Source of the DNA: Rhizobium sullae
Lineage (GTDB): Bacteria; Pseudomonadota; Alphaproteobacteria; Rhizobiales; Rhizobiaceae
Length of the DNA: 36,314 nt
NCBI RefSeq assembly: GCF_900169785.1
Contig: NZ_FWER01000023.1
Span: forward strand, 1-36,314
Direction of reading: 5' to 3'
This document shows, piece by piece, positions 25,259-33,536 of this stretch. The first letter of the stretch is position 1. Each line of letters starts with the position of its first letter. Both the position numbers and the translations under genes were made by a program. The notes under the pieces are model-generated. The model made no database searches and was not told the origin of the DNA. It saw only the letters and a list, made by a program, of their open reading frames with translations.

Positions 25259-25597
25259 TTGTGCGGCTCGGCGGTGACATTGGACTCCAACCGCGTTTGC
25301 CGGGACAGGTATGTTGCCTGGCGGTGGCAGCTTGCTGGCGGCGGTTCTCATGGGGGAGATTTTGGCGGAGGCAGCTTCAGAGGCGATGACGTGCAGATCG
25401 GCGACACCAACATCAACCGTGTGGGAGGCAGCTACTGGCATGCGCCCGTCTATCACGGGGCTTGGTATCGCGGCGCCCCGGTCACCGCTGGCGTGGTCGC
25501 CGGTGCGGCCATCGGAGCGGCAGCGGCGCGTCCCTACTATCCCTACTATACCAACGGCCCGCAATGCGGCTACTATCCCTACCCGCCTTGCTACTGA
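25259..25597 (+). CDS. Small Gly/Tyr/Pro-rich protein, possibly lacking its N-terminus
   Basis: An open frame of up to 112 codons beginning with TTG, 4 bp after the HAD stop. From about residue 24 it looks like the small exported rhizobial proteins rich in glycine and tyrosine: 'GGGSHGGDFGGGSFRGDD', then 'APVTAGVVAGAAIGAAAARP' and a tail 'YYPYYTNGPQCGYYPYPPCY'. Such proteins normally have a signal peptide, whereas the first 22 residues here look random and contain no hydrophobic core. The gene may have lost its 5' end, or translation may start elsewhere. No ribosome binding site supports the TTG. The function is unknown. Confidence 0.45.
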   Translation: MCGSAVTLDSNRVCRDRYVAWRWQLAGGGSHGGDFGGGSFRGDDVQIGDTNINRVGGSYWHAPVYHGAWYRGAPVTAGVVAGAAIGAAAARPYYPYYTNGPQCGYYPYPPCY

Positions 25598-25606
25598 CCC
25601 CATTCC

Positions 25607-25632
25607 CGTCACGCCGCCGCGGCGGCGTGACG
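25607..25632. terminator. 26-bp perfect palindrome before the cytochrome gene
   Basis: CGTCACGCCGCCG (25607-25619) is followed directly by its reverse complement CGGCGGCGTGACG (25620-25632), then TTTCC. It is a very stable hairpin with a short T-tract, so a weak terminator or attenuator in front of the multiheme cytochrome gene (start 31 bp later) is plausible. Confidence 0.5.
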
Positions 25633-25662
25633 TTTCCTAAACTGGTACGATGGAGCGATTGA

Positions 25663-27942
25663 GTGGCAGCATCTGTTCGGTCAGCGGCGGTTGGAAGGAT
25701 AATCCTCCTGTTGTTGGTGTTGCTCGCATCCGACCGGGGGAGCCTTGCGACCAATGATGTCGCGATGCCTGTCCCGGATCCTCGGATATCTATTCATGAG
25801 GGCTTCGTCGACGAGAAGACCTGCGCGTCCTGCCATCGCGATCAGGCGGCCGCTTTCGCGAAATCCGACCATGCAAGGGCCATGGCGCTAGCCGACGAAA
25901 ACGCCGTTCGGGCAGATTTCAACAATTCCCGGTTTGAACATGACGGCACTGTCACGACGTTCTCCCGCCGCGACGGACTATTCCTCGTCAGAACGGACGG
26001 ACCGGACGGCAAGGAAGCCGAGTTCGAGGTGAAATATACATTCGGCTATGAGCCCCTTCAACAATACTTGGTCGACACGGGAGGCGGCCGGCTGCAGGCG
26101 CTTGACGTCGCCTGGGACACAACCAGACAGCAGTGGTTCTGGCTCGGCAACAACACCCCAGCCAAACCAGGCTCGACCTATCACTGGACGGGTCCGTTCT
26201 ACCGCTGGAACCGCACCTGCATCGACTGTCACTCGACCGATCCACAAGCGGGCTTTCAACCGGCGACGAACGAATACAAGTCGACCTACGTCGCCACGAG
26301 CATCGGTTGTCAATCCTGTCACGGTCCTGGCGCGAAGCACGTCGCCTGGGCGGCGTCCGGCAAGACCTCCTCCATCGGCAATCCAGAGTTCGGATTGCCG
26401 AAAGCCGACGCAAGCGCTTGTTTTGCCTGCCATGCAAGACGGACCAGGCTCCTAAGCGGCCACGTGGCCGGGAAGCCTTTCCTCGATTACTTCTCCCCGG
26501 CAATGCTGCGAGAGGATCTCTATTTTCCCGATGGGCAGATACTCGACGAGGTCTTCGAGTACGGCTCGTTTCAGCAAAGCAAAATGGCAAGGGCGGGCGT
26601 GACCTGTCTCGATTGCCATCGTCCGCATGAGGCCGGCCTCAAGGCTGCGGGCAACGCGCTCTGCACGCAATGCCACTCGGAAATCAAGCCCGAGCGCTTT
26701 GCGAAGCAGGATCCGACCGGACTGTTCGACGATCCGAGCCATACCCACCATCCAGTCGGCTCGGCCGGCGCGCAATGCGCCAACTGTCACATGCCGCAGC
26801 GCACGTATATGAAAGTCGATCCGAGACGCGATCACTCGTTCGTCATTCCTCGACCGGATCTGTCGGCGACCTTCGGAACGCCAAATGCATGCATGACCTG
26901 TCACGCGGGCAAGAGCAACGCGTGGGCAGCGGAAACCATGGACAAATGGTACGGAGCGGAATGGCGCAAGCGTCCGACGATCGCCCATGCGTTCGCGGGC
27001 GCCGCGAATGGCGAGCAGGCTGCTTTGGACGCACTCCGCAAGCTCGTCAACGATCAAGACGAGGCCGGGATCGTCAGGGGCAGCGCCGTTGCCAGAATGA
27101 GCCGAATTGACGGAGCGGACGTCACCGCTGACGTTCGATCCGCATCCGTGGACGCAGATCCACTCGTCAGGCTTGGAGCAGCGGAAGCCGCAGTCAACCT
27201 TCCGCCGGAGCGCCGGCTGGAGGCGATCGGCCGCCTGCTCAGCGATGAAACGCGCGCCGTGCGCGTAGCAGCGGCAACGGCCCTCGGAAGCACACCTCCC
27301 GACCTCTTCGGCAACCAGCGAGGCAACTTCGAAGCCGCCGTCAACGACCTTCGTGCCTACGTCGATACGAACGCAGACGTTGCGGAAACGCAGAGCAACT
27401 ATGGCTTCTTCCTGTTCGGCCAGCAGCGGATGGCAGAGGCGGAGGCCGCCTTTCAGCGAGCAATCTCGCTGGACCCGACATTGGAAGGATCACGGGTTAA
27501 TCTTGCGGAGTTCTATCGTGCCACCGGCCAGACCGACAGATCCGAGCAAACCTATGCCGAAGCAATCTCGGTCGCGCCCAATCGCGCCGATCTGCGTTAC
27601 GGGCATGCTCTGTCCCTGGTTCGCAAGAAGGCGATTGATAACGCCATTTTGGAACTGGAGGATGCAATCCGGCTCGATCCTCAGAACTTCCGCTACAAGA
27701 TGACGCTTGCGGTTGCCCTCGACTCCGTCGGAAGGACGGGAGACGCGCTGAACAGGCTCGATGCCTGGGCGGCCGCCGGCTCGGATCCCGATTTGACGGG
27801 CCTCGCGCTCCAATACAGTCTCAAGCTTCAGCGGTTGCCGGACGCGTTGAAGTTCGCAGAGCGCATGACCGAACTGAGACCACAAGACCAGCAGATCTCG
27901 GATCTGCTGAGGCAGTTGCGACAGGCTGTCAACCAGCAATAG
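25663..27942 (+). CDS. Octaheme cytochrome c with HEAT-like and TPR repeats
   Basis: A 759-residue exported protein. The start is GTG 25663 with GGAG about 7 nt upstream. A hydrophobic signal follows ('IILLLLVLLASDRG'). Eight CxxCH heme sites are visible: CASCH 54, CIDCH 186, CQSCH 216, CFACH 253, CLDCH 315, CTQCH 334, CANCH 372 and CMTCH 410. Residues about 430-545 look like HEAT-type helical repeats ('AVRVAAATALGS'), and about 560-755 are TPRs ('AEAEAAFQRAISLDPTLEGS' and 'AILELEDAIRLDPQNFRYKM'). It is related to cytochrome c554-type multiheme proteins with C-terminal TPRs. It probably carries or accepts electrons in the periplasm, with the repeats docking a partner. No cytochrome-maturation or quinol-oxidising partner is next to it. 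Confidence 0.9.
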   Translation: MAASVRSAAVGRIILLLLVLLASDRGSLATNDVAMPVPDPRISIHEGFVDEKTCASCHRDQAAAFAKSDHARAMALADENAVRADFNNSRFEHDGTVTTFSRRDGLFLVRTDGPDGKEAEFEVKYTFGYEPLQQYLVDTGGGRLQALDVAWDTTRQQWFWLGNNTPAKPGSTYHWTGPFYRWNRTCIDCHSTDPQAGFQPATNEYKSTYVATSIGCQSCHGPGAKHVAWAASGKTSSIGNPEFGLPKADASACFACHARRTRLLSGHVAGKPFLDYFSPAMLREDLYFPDGQILDEVFEYGSFQQSKMARAGVTCLDCHRPHEAGLKAAGNALCTQCHSEIKPERFAKQDPTGLFDDPSHTHHPVGSAGAQCANCHMPQRTYMKVDPRRDHSFVIPRPDLSATFGTPNACMTCHAGKSNAWAAETMDKWYGAEWRKRPTIAHAFAGAANGEQAALDALRKLVNDQDEAGIVRGSAVARMSRIDGADVTADVRSASVDADPLVRLGAAEAAVNLPPERRLEAIGRLLSDETRAVRVAAATALGSTPPDLFGNQRGNFEAAVNDLRAYVDTNADVAETQSNYGFFLFGQQRMAEAEAAFQRAISLDPTLEGSRVNLAEFYRATGQTDRSEQTYAEAISVAPNRADLRYGHALSLVRKKAIDNAILELEDAIRLDPQNFRYKMTLAVALDSVGRTGDALNRLDAWAAAGSDPDLTGLALQYSLKLQRLPDALKFAERMTELRPQDQQISDLLRQLRQAVNQQ

Positions 27943-28490
27943 AGGTTCCTGCCTGCTGAAATCCACTTTCTATTGCACCGTTCCGAGCAAACGATGTCGG
28001 GGGCCTTCTCATAAACGCCATTCATTTGCATGCGATCCTACTGCTGACGGGGCCCATCCGCGCCGTCGATCGGTAACGCCGCCGATCGACGCCCTCGGGG
28101 CGAAGACGGTTGAGGCCCGCAGCCAGCAGGGGCCGATTGTCGGCGTGTCCCTTCATTTCTGGGGATTGCAGTCGCCGGATGGGGAACGCCTTGGCGATGC
28201 TTCGGGAGTATCTTTAACGGCAACTCTGCGCTGACCGTGGTCGTGCGATTCAGCGTTCGGTCGTTCATCTGTGGACGCAACTACCAGAATCATCGATCTC
28301 GATGCTTACGAAACATCTCACCACAGCAATCTTCCCAAGCGATCTATTCGCCAGATCGTCCACATGCCGTCTCGGCTCTTTGCCAGCGACTAGCCATGAG
28401 CCGATCCCGATGTCATCCGCTTGCATGACAGAGCACGGCCCGAATACGTGCGAGGATGCGCCAGATGTAGCCCGAACCGGGAGGCAGCAA
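27943..28490. other. Gap after the cytochrome gene with a hairpin
   Basis: About 550 bp with no gene I can support. GTCGATCGG (28065-28073) pairs with CCGATCGAC (28082-28090) around an 8-nt loop, 123 bp past the cytochrome stop, and may mark the end of the transcript, although no T-tract follows. The rest shows no recognisable element. Confidence 0.4.
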
Positions 28491-28733
28491 ATGGACTTTC
28501 ACATTCTCGTCGCCGCGCATATGGGCTGCCGTCGCCATCCCCAACGGATGAGCGCCGCTGCCGAGGACCAATACTACGGCGATAAGTCCAACCTGTTACG
28601 TCCGAGCGTCCGGCTGCTCGCGCCGATCGCCGTAACCGCCGGCATGATCCTGCTTCTGGTCGGCTTATCCGGACAAGAGGCGCTACCATGCCCTGGTGAG
28701 CCAGCCATGCTATATTGCGATCCGTTGCCATAG
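28491..28733 (+). CDS. Small single-span membrane protein, unknown function
   Basis: An 80-residue product. The frame is open from 28302, but ATG 28491 has an excellent GGGAGG at 6 nt. One hydrophobic segment at about residues 45-64 ('LLAPIAVTAGMILLLVGLSG') follows a basic N-terminal half. The short C-terminal tail has two cysteines ('ALPCPGEPAMLYCDPLP'). I do not recognise a family. It ends 11 bp before the LuxR-type regulator gene, so the two are probably cotranscribed. It could still be a chance ORF; the ribosome binding site and spacing are the main support. Confidence 0.45.
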   Translation: MDFHILVAAHMGCRRHPQRMSAAAEDQYYGDKSNLLRPSVRLLAPIAVTAGMILLLVGLSGQEALPCPGEPAMLYCDPLP

Positions 28734-28744
28734 GAGGCCGCGAG

Positions 28745-29710
28745 ATGGAAGACAGCGAGGCTGACCCGGCGGCGATCCTGGGAGTGATCCGCGCCGAGAC
28801 CGATGCCTGGTTGCAGCGGGACTTCGAAGCATGGGCGGACCATTGGGTGCAATCGCCCCACACCCGACGCATGGAAGCTTGGGTTTCGCTCGGCGTGCGG
28901 GTGGACGAAGGCTGGGATGCGATCGCTGCACGGATTAAGAAAATCGTGGAGAGATTTCCGGAGAAACATACCTTTGCGGGCCGCGTCCGCTGGGAAAAGG
29001 TCAACGTCGTCATCGACCGGGACATGGCTTGGGTGACTTTCGACCAGATCGGCAGCGACACTGGCGAGGATCGCAAGCGCCAGCTTCGGATTCTTCACCG
29101 GATTGACGGCGTCTGGAAGATCGGCTGTGCAGTGGTGATGGAGTGCACGGTCGAGGAGGCGAGCTGCCCGCTGATAGAAGTCGACGCAGACGTGCGGATT
29201 CTCTGGACGAACCGGCTTGCGCGGGAGCGCATACTCGGCCATCCGGGCCTGGCCGCCGCCGCCGGAAGGCTGCGCGCCCGGCGGCGTGAACGCGACGTTG
29301 GGTTGCGTGACGCAGTGCGCTCGGCTTTCTGCGAGTTGCAGAGCCAGCGCCCATTGAACGTCGTGCCGAAACAGGCCTGGGCCGTGAAGCTCGGCGAGGA
29401 TGCTGCGGGAGTGTCGCTCTACTGCTGGGTCCTGCTCGAGGATGGCAGGGTGCTGATCTCCTTCGACGACGCTGAGACGATCGAACGCCGGATCGCTTGT
29501 GCGCGGGAGGTCTTCAGCCTCTCACCAGCACAGACCCGACTTGCGCGTCTGATCATCGATGGCCTGGAACTCGCAGCGGCCTCCGATGTGCTCCAGGTCA
29601 GCGTCAACACGCTGCGTACCCAGTTACAGCGCATCTTCGACAAGACCGGCGTGCGAAGCCAGGCCGCGCTAGTCCGTACGCTGTTGAGCACCGAGGCTCC
29701 GACCAAATAA
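28745..29710 (+). CDS. LuxR-type regulator with N-terminal NTF2-like domain
   Basis: A 321-residue protein. ATG 28745 follows AGGAGG, and the longer frame from 28715 is rejected. Residues 1-140 look like a SnoaL/NTF2-like domain ('ILGVIRAETDAWLQRDFEAW', 'VDEGWDAIAARIKKIVERFP', 'ILHRIDGVWKIGCAVVMECT'). A PAS-like middle part ('PLIEVDADVRILWTNRLARE') follows. The C-terminal HTH is 'SLSPAQTRLARLIIDGLELA' and 'VLQVSVNTLRTQLQRIFDKT', as in NarL/LuxR proteins. It has no receiver domain, so it probably senses a ligand directly with the NTF2-like or PAS-like part. It converges on the bufferin operon end and has no visible target. Confidence 0.82.
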   Translation: MEDSEADPAAILGVIRAETDAWLQRDFEAWADHWVQSPHTRRMEAWVSLGVRVDEGWDAIAARIKKIVERFPEKHTFAGRVRWEKVNVVIDRDMAWVTFDQIGSDTGEDRKRQLRILHRIDGVWKIGCAVVMECTVEEASCPLIEVDADVRILWTNRLARERILGHPGLAAAAGRLRARRRERDVGLRDAVRSAFCELQSQRPLNVVPKQAWAVKLGEDAAGVSLYCWVLLEDGRVLISFDDAETIERRIACAREVFSLSPAQTRLARLIIDGLELAAASDVLQVSVNTLRTQLQRIFDKTGVRSQAALVRTLLSTEAPTK

Positions 29711-29979
29711 ATTCAGCCGGCCTTGGCTGCCACGGTGTTGCTTTGCTTTTTTCCGCGGTCTTTCGTTTGCGGCCGACGCCGGAACGGCGTCCGGCGGCTT
29801 CCCCTGCGCATTCGACATGGATGGAAAGCTATGCTTCCCGCGTCTTGGCTCTCGCATCTTATGGGATCGGAACAATCATCCTCGAGTTGCCGTCTCTATT
29901 GCCATGTCTACTTATGTGCGGGTAGAAGCAGACATTCGCGCCGTCCCCGACACAGTTTGCGAAAGGCAGTTGGTATTGG
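29711..29979. other. Convergent intergenic region
   Basis: 269 bp between the LuxR-type gene (plus) and the DUF3307 gene (minus). A short CAGCC/GGCTG hairpin occurs at 29714-29729, and a T-rich tract follows at 29746-29752, too far to make a convincing terminator. Nothing else is evident. Confidence 0.3.
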
Positions 29980-30351
29980 TCATATCACCGTTGCCAGAAT
30001 TCCAGCGTAGGTCAGGTGATGCAGTAGCTGATCTGCTCCGTGCGCAGCCCAGAATGCGCGGGTCATGCCTCCAGAATGCTGACGGGAAAGAATGGCTTTC
30101 ACGTGGTCGATTGTATAATGGATTGCGAATTCGCTTGCTGCCAAACCGAGAATGGCACTGGTGTCCAGCCCAAAGAATACCAGGGCGGGGAGGCTACCGA
30201 CGGCATGGATGGCAGCATGCGCGTAACCCCCGGGATTTCTAACGTGACCCTTGCCCTCGAGCATCCAACGCGGCTGCAACAGATAGTCAGCCACGAAATG
30301 TTTGACCTGCAGCCAGATCAGCAGACCGATGAGGGGAAATACATTGTCCAT
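29980..30351 (-). CDS. DUF3307 membrane protein
   Basis: A 123-residue integral membrane protein with 3-4 hydrophobic segments. ATG 30351 is chosen for its GGGAG ribosome binding site and because it begins 13 bp after the cyclase stop; the longer frame overlaps the cyclase gene. The family signature is visible as 'LLIWLQVKHFVADYLLQPRW', then 'HAAIHAVGSLPALVFFGL', 'FAIHYTIDHVKAIL' and 'AHGADQLLHHLTYAGILAT'. The conserved histidines and aspartates (HFxxDY, HxxHxxG, DHxK, HxxDQxxH) suggest metal- or redox-site-like chemistry in the membrane, but no activity is known. It is the last gene of the bufferin/NDH-2/cyclase run. Confidence 0.8.
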   Translation of the reverse strand: MDNVFPLIGLLIWLQVKHFVADYLLQPRWMLEGKGHVRNPGGYAHAAIHAVGSLPALVFFGLDTSAILGLAASEFAIHYTIDHVKAILSRQHSGGMTRAFWAAHGADQLLHHLTYAGILATVI

Positions 30352-30364
30352 GCTGCGTTCTCCC

Positions 30365-32227
30365 TCACGCCTCGGGACCAGTTCCATCGATAGTGAATAT
30401 AGGCACCGGTTGCGCCTTGCCTCGCACCACAGTCTCGCCGAGCGGGCGCGCCGCGAGCCTGCCGCACGTCCGCGCAAACGTCTCGCCACTCAGCACAATC
30501 TCTACGCCGTTCTCCTTGGCGACGCCGACGAGGCGGCTCGCGAGGTTTACGACATCGCCGATCGCCGTGTAGCTCAGCCGCTCGGCCGAGCCGACGTTGC
30601 CGACCAGCGCTGTGCCGCTGTTGACGCCGATCCTGACCCGCACAGTGTCGTGCTGGGGTGCCAGTGGGGGCATCGCATGCATTGCGTCGCGGATAGCTTC
30701 GGCGGCGAGGCAGGCGCGAAGTGCGTGATCGGGCTCGCCATTCGGCGCGTTCCAAATTGCCATGACAGCGTCGCCGATGAACTTGTCGACTGTGCCCCCT
30801 TGCGCATGGATGGCGGCGATTGAGAGCGTGAGAAAGCGAGTAAGATGCGGCTCGACACCGGCGCCGAGCTCCTCGGTCATCTCAGTGAAGCCCGGCAGGT
30901 CGGCAAAGAGAACGGTGATATCGGTGAGCCTGCCGCCAGGCTTGGGTTCGATACCACCGTCGATCAGCGGCCTCACGACATCGAGCGGCATGAAACGGGC
31001 AAAGGCCGCCAGCCCAGAAGACATCCGTTTCAGTGCCACTGAGAAGTCGTTCAGTTCAGCCAGCACGGTGGGCGTATGGCTGACAGTTTCGAGTTCAAAA
31101 CGTTCGACTGCATGCAATTGTCTGGCAAGCCGAGCAAGCGGCCGGGCGAAGAGAAGTCGGGCGAAGATGATAGCCGTGATGGCCGCGAGCAGGGCGATCC
31201 CCGCCACGATGAAGAGGACGCGCTTGGTGTTCTCATCGATATCACCGGCGAAGGTAGAGCGTGGAATGGCTGTCAGCAGCCGCCAGTCCTCGAAGGGCAG
31301 CGCGCTGGATGAAACGAAGACCGGTCCGAGCACGTCACTCTGCTGGAGGGTGCGGAAGACGGTTCGGGGATTGATTTGGCGCGCCGACGCGACGGCGGCC
31401 GAAAGGGTATCGGTCTTCGGGAAATCGGCCAGATGGGCGGCCATGACGCCATCCGATGGTTCAGATGTCGCGAGAACGACGTCGTCTCTTCCGACCACAT
31501 AGACCTTGCTCTCGGAGGGAATTTTGAGATCCTGTAGCGTCAGTGACAGTTGCCGCAGGCTGACGGCCACCATGACCACGCCCTCAAGTCGCCCGAAGGC
31601 TTCGACACGTTTTGAAAGGACGATCGAAGGCTCGAAGCCGCTGGGCAGAATATCGGCGACGGTCCAGGCCGGATCCGTGCTGTCCTTGCCCTTGCGATAC
31701 CAGGCCGAGCCCTCGGTTACATAGGCGCTCTCGGTCTTGAGACGCTCCTCGAAAAAGATGTCGCCGGGGATCGGCTTGTAGCGGTCACGGCGCAGCGCAC
31801 GAGGCTCGCCGGGCGCTGCCTTGCCGATTTCGATCATCTCGATCCGGCCATCCGGTGCGGCATGCGAGCCGAAAAAACACCCGTCGGGAAAGCCGAAGCC
31901 GATCCATGCGATTGCCGGCTGTTCCCGCAGCAGCGAGAGGAAGAGGAATTCGCGCTTGACCTCATCGTCGGGGTTGATTGCGCCCTGGAAGAAGACGGAG
32001 CGGACGATTTCCGCCGTGCTCGACACCAGGGCGAGTTGCGAGGCGAGCTCGTTGCGGACGGCTCCGGTGCTCTGCGCATCGAGGGCCGCCACGACATTGT
32101 CGACATTGGCACTCGCGGTGCGTTGCCAGATCAGATGGACCAGCCCCGCCGTCGAGATGACGGCAAGCAGCAGCAGCGCGGTGACCGCACGGCCCATCTT
32201 CACGCGTGGAAGGAAATCAGCGCTCAT
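30365..32227 (-). CDS. Membrane-anchored class III nucleotidyl cyclase with extracytoplasmic sensor
   Basis: A 620-residue protein. TM1 is at about 12-33 and TM2 at about 337-360. They enclose a roughly 300-residue periplasmic region that looks like a Cache-type sensor ('AYVTEGSAWYRKGKDSTDPA' and 'VVMVAVSLRQLSLTLQDL'). After TM2 comes a HAMP-like linker, then the catalytic domain (about 430-615). Metal aspartates are D443 ('VLFADLPGFTEM') and D486 ('DKFIGDAVMAIW'). The transition-state pair is N561 and R565 ('GDVVNLASRL'). K482, with T554 and D558 in 'SYTAIGD', favours ATP, so cAMP is the likely product. Its start overlaps the NDH-2 gene end by 11 bp, a tight coupling that links envelope sensing to cAMP within the bufferin operon. 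Confidence 0.9.
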   Translation of the reverse strand: MSADFLPRVKMGRAVTALLLLAVISTAGLVHLIWQRTASANVDNVVAALDAQSTGAVRNELASQLALVSSTAEIVRSVFFQGAINPDDEVKREFLFLSLLREQPAIAWIGFGFPDGCFFGSHAAPDGRIEMIEIGKAAPGEPRALRRDRYKPIPGDIFFEERLKTESAYVTEGSAWYRKGKDSTDPAWTVADILPSGFEPSIVLSKRVEAFGRLEGVVMVAVSLRQLSLTLQDLKIPSESKVYVVGRDDVVLATSEPSDGVMAAHLADFPKTDTLSAAVASARQINPRTVFRTLQQSDVLGPVFVSSSALPFEDWRLLTAIPRSTFAGDIDENTKRVLFIVAGIALLAAITAIIFARLLFARPLARLARQLHAVERFELETVSHTPTVLAELNDFSVALKRMSSGLAAFARFMPLDVVRPLIDGGIEPKPGGRLTDITVLFADLPGFTEMTEELGAGVEPHLTRFLTLSIAAIHAQGGTVDKFIGDAVMAIWNAPNGEPDHALRACLAAEAIRDAMHAMPPLAPQHDTVRVRIGVNSGTALVGNVGSAERLSYTAIGDVVNLASRLVGVAKENGVEIVLSGETFARTCGRLAARPLGETVVRGKAQPVPIFTIDGTGPEA

Positions 32228-33533
32228 GGCGGTCGGTGATGAGGCGGGCGCTCCGCTCGTAGCGGAGATAGGCCAGGCCCCAATCCATGAAAACCACGAG
32301 GCGATTGCGGAAGCCGACTAGGAACCAGAGATGGGCGAGGTTCCAGACCAGCCAAGCCGAAAAACCGGAGAGTCTGATCCGTCCGAAATCGGCGACTGCC
32401 GACTTGCGGCCTATCGTGGCAAGATTTCCGAAATGGCGATAGCGGAACGGTTCGACGCGATTGCCTGATATGAGCGCCCGGATGGCACGCGCGGCATGCT
32501 CGCCCATCTGCTTGGCGGCCGGCGCAATGCCCGGAACCGGCAAGCCGTCCTCCCTCTTTGCGGCGGCGGTGTCGCCTATAATGAAAACATTGTTATGGCC
32601 CGGAATGTTGAGTCGCTCATCCACCACGGCACGGCCAGCGGGGTCGGCCTCAGCGCCCGTCCATTTGGCCGCTTTCGAGGCCATGACACCTGCAGCCCAA
32701 AGCACGCAAGCCGAGTGAATCTGCCGGCCATCGGCGAGCATGACGCCTTCGGCATCGCAATGGGTGACAGCGGCGGTCGGCAGCACCTCGACGCCAAGAC
32801 CTTCGAGCTGCCGCTGGGCCTTTGCCGAAAGACAGGCGGGCATCGTCGGCAGGATGCGATTGCCGGCTTCGATCAACACCACCCGCGCCGAAGCCGCATT
32901 GATATGACGAAAGTCGCGGACGACGACCTTGCGGGCGAGTTCGGCGATTGCACCCGCCATTTCGACGCCGGTGGGGCCGCCGCCAACGATCACAAACGTC
33001 AACAGCGCTTCACGACGCTTCTCATCTTGTGTGACCTCGGCGCGTTCGAAGGCGGAGAGGATGCGGGCGCGGATTTCGGTTGCGTCGCCGATCGTTTTCA
33101 GACCTGGTGCGCTTTCGGCCCATTGCTCGTGACCGAAATAGGCGTGGCGGGCGCCGGTGGCGACGATCAGGTAATCATAGGGTATGGCGCGCTCGGCGGT
33201 ATGGATCAGCTGCATCGCCTTGTCGATGCGCTCCACCCGTTGCATCAGTACGGTCACATTCTTCTGGCGCGACAGGATGCGGCGGATCGGCATGGCGACC
33301 TGTGCCGGGGAAAGACCCGCCGTCGCCACCTGGTAGAGCAGCGGCTGGAAGAGGTGATAGTTGCGGCGGTCAATGACGGTGATATCGACGTCGGCGCCCT
33401 TGAGCCCCATGGCCGCGGCAAGCCCGCCGAAGCCGGCACCGAGAATGGCCACGCGTGGGCGGCCACTACCAGGCATTGGGCGGATCGTGTTCAGCGCACC
33501 GCCCGTCATCGCGCCCTCGGTTTCGATCCGCAT
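32217..33533 (-). CDS. ndh: Type II NADH:quinone oxidoreductase (NDH-2)
   Basis: A 438-residue FAD enzyme that passes electrons from NADH to quinone without pumping protons. FAD motif 'VAILGAGFGGLAAAMGL' is at about 28-44 and the NADH motif 'FVIVGGGPTGVEMAGAIAEL' near 175. The second FAD contact is 'NVFIIGDTAA' near 320. 'RRNYHLFQPLLYQVATAGLS' is a family hallmark. The C-terminal membrane-binding part contains 'WLVWNLAHLWFLVGFRNRL'. The start has GGGAG about 9 nt before ATG and lies 3 bp from the DoxX stop. Its place in the operon suggests it serves the quinone/DoxX side of the bufferin system, or simply travels with it. Confidence 0.93.
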   Translation of the reverse strand: MRIETEGAMTGGALNTIRPMPGSGRPRVAILGAGFGGLAAAMGLKGADVDITVIDRRNYHLFQPLLYQVATAGLSPAQVAMPIRRILSRQKNVTVLMQRVERIDKAMQLIHTAERAIPYDYLIVATGARHAYFGHEQWAESAPGLKTIGDATEIRARILSAFERAEVTQDEKRREALLTFVIVGGGPTGVEMAGAIAELARKVVVRDFRHINAASARVVLIEAGNRILPTMPACLSAKAQRQLEGLGVEVLPTAAVTHCDAEGVMLADGRQIHSACVLWAAGVMASKAAKWTGAEADPAGRAVVDERLNIPGHNNVFIIGDTAAAKREDGLPVPGIAPAAKQMGEHAARAIRALISGNRVEPFRYRHFGNLATIGRKSAVADFGRIRLSGFSAWLVWNLAHLWFLVGFRNRLVVFMDWGLAYLRYERSARLITDRHER

Positions 33534-33536
33534 GGC

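Noticed and set aside
23956..25290. 444-codon open frame opposite the second sulfatase and HAD genes
   Set aside because: Spans two real genes on the other strand and has no family-like motifs.
25632..25655. Third copy of the TTCCCTAAAGGG operator before the cytochrome gene
   Set aside because: TTTCCTAAACTGG shares only the left half, lacks the GGGCAATAT half and has no matching -10 at 20 nt.
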